Shown one piece after another: positions 41,268 through 41,741 of a DNA stretch of 41,741 bases. This DNA comes from Terana coerulea (taxonomy: Eukaryota > Basidiomycota > Agaricomycetes > Polyporales > Phanerochaetaceae), in NCBI GenBank assembly GCA_024811115.1, contig JAKOGH010000268.1, forward strand, positions 1 through 41,741, written 5' to 3'. Below the pieces are notes generated by a model that made no database searches, was not told the origin of the DNA, and saw only the letters and a program-made list of their open reading frames with translations. Both the position numbers and the translations under genes were made by a program. The number at the start of each line of letters is the position of its first letter. Position 1 is the first letter of the stretch.

Positions 41268-41741
41268 ATGAACCAGCATATGCTGAAGGAACTTGGAGTT
41301 TGCAACTAGCGCCACATTGCTATTACCCCTCACTGTAAGCTTTGCCCTAGCGACATAGATACTTTGGATAATAATGAAGGCAATATTATGGGCACTAAGC
41401 AAGCTAGCCATAGCTGCAGTGTGTAATCGACAAGCCACTTCTCAGCGAAGATGCCATCGTCACATGAGCAGTTGCACTGGTCCATTGCTATAGCTCAGAC
41501 TTTAACGGTGCAGATCGTAGTCTTATCTTTGTCCCATTCAAGCCACTCCTCAACATTCTTGCTAAACGGCTCCACTGCCCAGTGTATCATGGAGGAAAGA
41601 GTGCAAGTGGTGAAGTGGTTAGTGATCAGGCAAAGGAAGCAGTGGTCAAGTCTTGGATCAACGGCCGGTCGGTGGATGGTGTGCACCTTTTGCTGCTGGC
41701 AATGACTATCAGTGTTCGTGCTGTCATTCATGCAAGTACTT
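41268..41741 (+). pseudogene. RecQ-like helicase, copy 2, internally deleted and cut by the window edge
   Basis: The ATG at 41268 opens the same MNQHMLKELGV start as copy 1. Near 41415-41425 the sequence jumps from the part matching about 38017 to the part matching about 39480, removing about 1.46 kb including Walker A, the DEVH box and SAT motifs. It resumes with IFVPFKPLLNILAKRLHCPV and GEVVSDQAKEAVVKSWI in an unbroken frame, whereas copy 1 has an extra base there. The TGA at 41465-41467 is at the same place as the TGA at 39528 in copy 1. Without an ATPase core it cannot encode a helicase. Confidence 0.8.

Larger units (their letters stand above)
40034..41741 (+). repeat. Helicase repeat unit, copy 2 (runs off the window)
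   Basis: Starts with the same head module and inverted repeat as 36341. It follows with the GTGTAC array (40075-40230), three CAGTAAGCC modules (40300, 40432, 40697), a CATGCC array (40810-40890), one copy of the (TA)n segment, hairpin repeats and the helicase start. It is shorter than copy 1 because the 156-bp duplication and some minisatellite units are missing. Confidence 0.75.

Noticed and set aside
36341..41741. Helitron transposon
   Set aside because: The helicase has RecQ-like motifs (DEVH, GRAGRD) rather than the Pif1-like Rep/Hel of Helitrons, and no Rep domain or TC...CTRR ends were found.

Overview
The window is fungal nuclear DNA, most likely from a mushroom-forming basidiomycete (Agaricomycetes). 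The genes are split by many short GT-AG introns, mostly about 50-65 bp. The protein families are typical of that group: a MYND-finger family, an F-box-like family, a Zn2Cys6 regulator and a Ty3/gypsy chromovirus. Two identical tRNA-Glu(CTC) genes carry internal A and B boxes and Pol III T-run terminators. The species cannot be named from the sequence alone.

Layout. (1) 1-7445, minus strand: a decayed Ty3/gypsy chromovirus. Its 5' LTR (7139-7445) is followed leftward by gag, protease, RT/RNase H, integrase and a chromodomain. A further decayed ORF with zinc-knuckle-like motifs lies beyond the chromodomain, and the polypurine tract sits at the window edge. (2) 7446-11809: a nest of repeats. A fold-back element (7985-10304) has been entered by a short hAT-like element (8263-8908, with an 8-bp-type target duplication) and by a solo LTR (9507-10069). 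A dead MYND-finger gene follows. (3) 11810-34884: a gene-rich, more GC-rich island. It holds tRNA-Glu, an alpha/beta hydrolase, a PIP5K/Mss4-type lipid kinase, a second tRNA-Glu, an F-box-like gene, the ABCF ATPase ARB1 (ABCF2), ribosomal protein uL1 (L10a), a covalent-FAD oxidase, a conserved uncharacterised protein, and a divergent pair of an amino-acid permease and a Zn2Cys6 transcription factor. (4) 34885-41741: an AT-rich block of nested repeats containing a truncated LTR element and two tandem copies of a multi-kilobase unit. Each unit joins several minisatellites, an array of 55-bp hairpin repeats and a broken RecQ-like DEVH helicase gene.

How the genes fit together. The island is mostly housekeeping: translation (ARB1 and uL1 are neighbours and both serve the 60S subunit), phosphoinositide signalling and amino-acid uptake. 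The divergent permease/regulator pair shares one promoter region and is the clearest case for a functional link. Two otherwise intact genes, the F-box-like gene and the permease, each carry one single-base indel. These may be real mutations or assembly errors.

The most unusual part is the right end. Tandem helicase cassettes share an in-frame stop codon, so amplification probably followed inactivation. Copy 2 carries a clean internal deletion, and its hairpin minisatellite has flipped orientation within the array.
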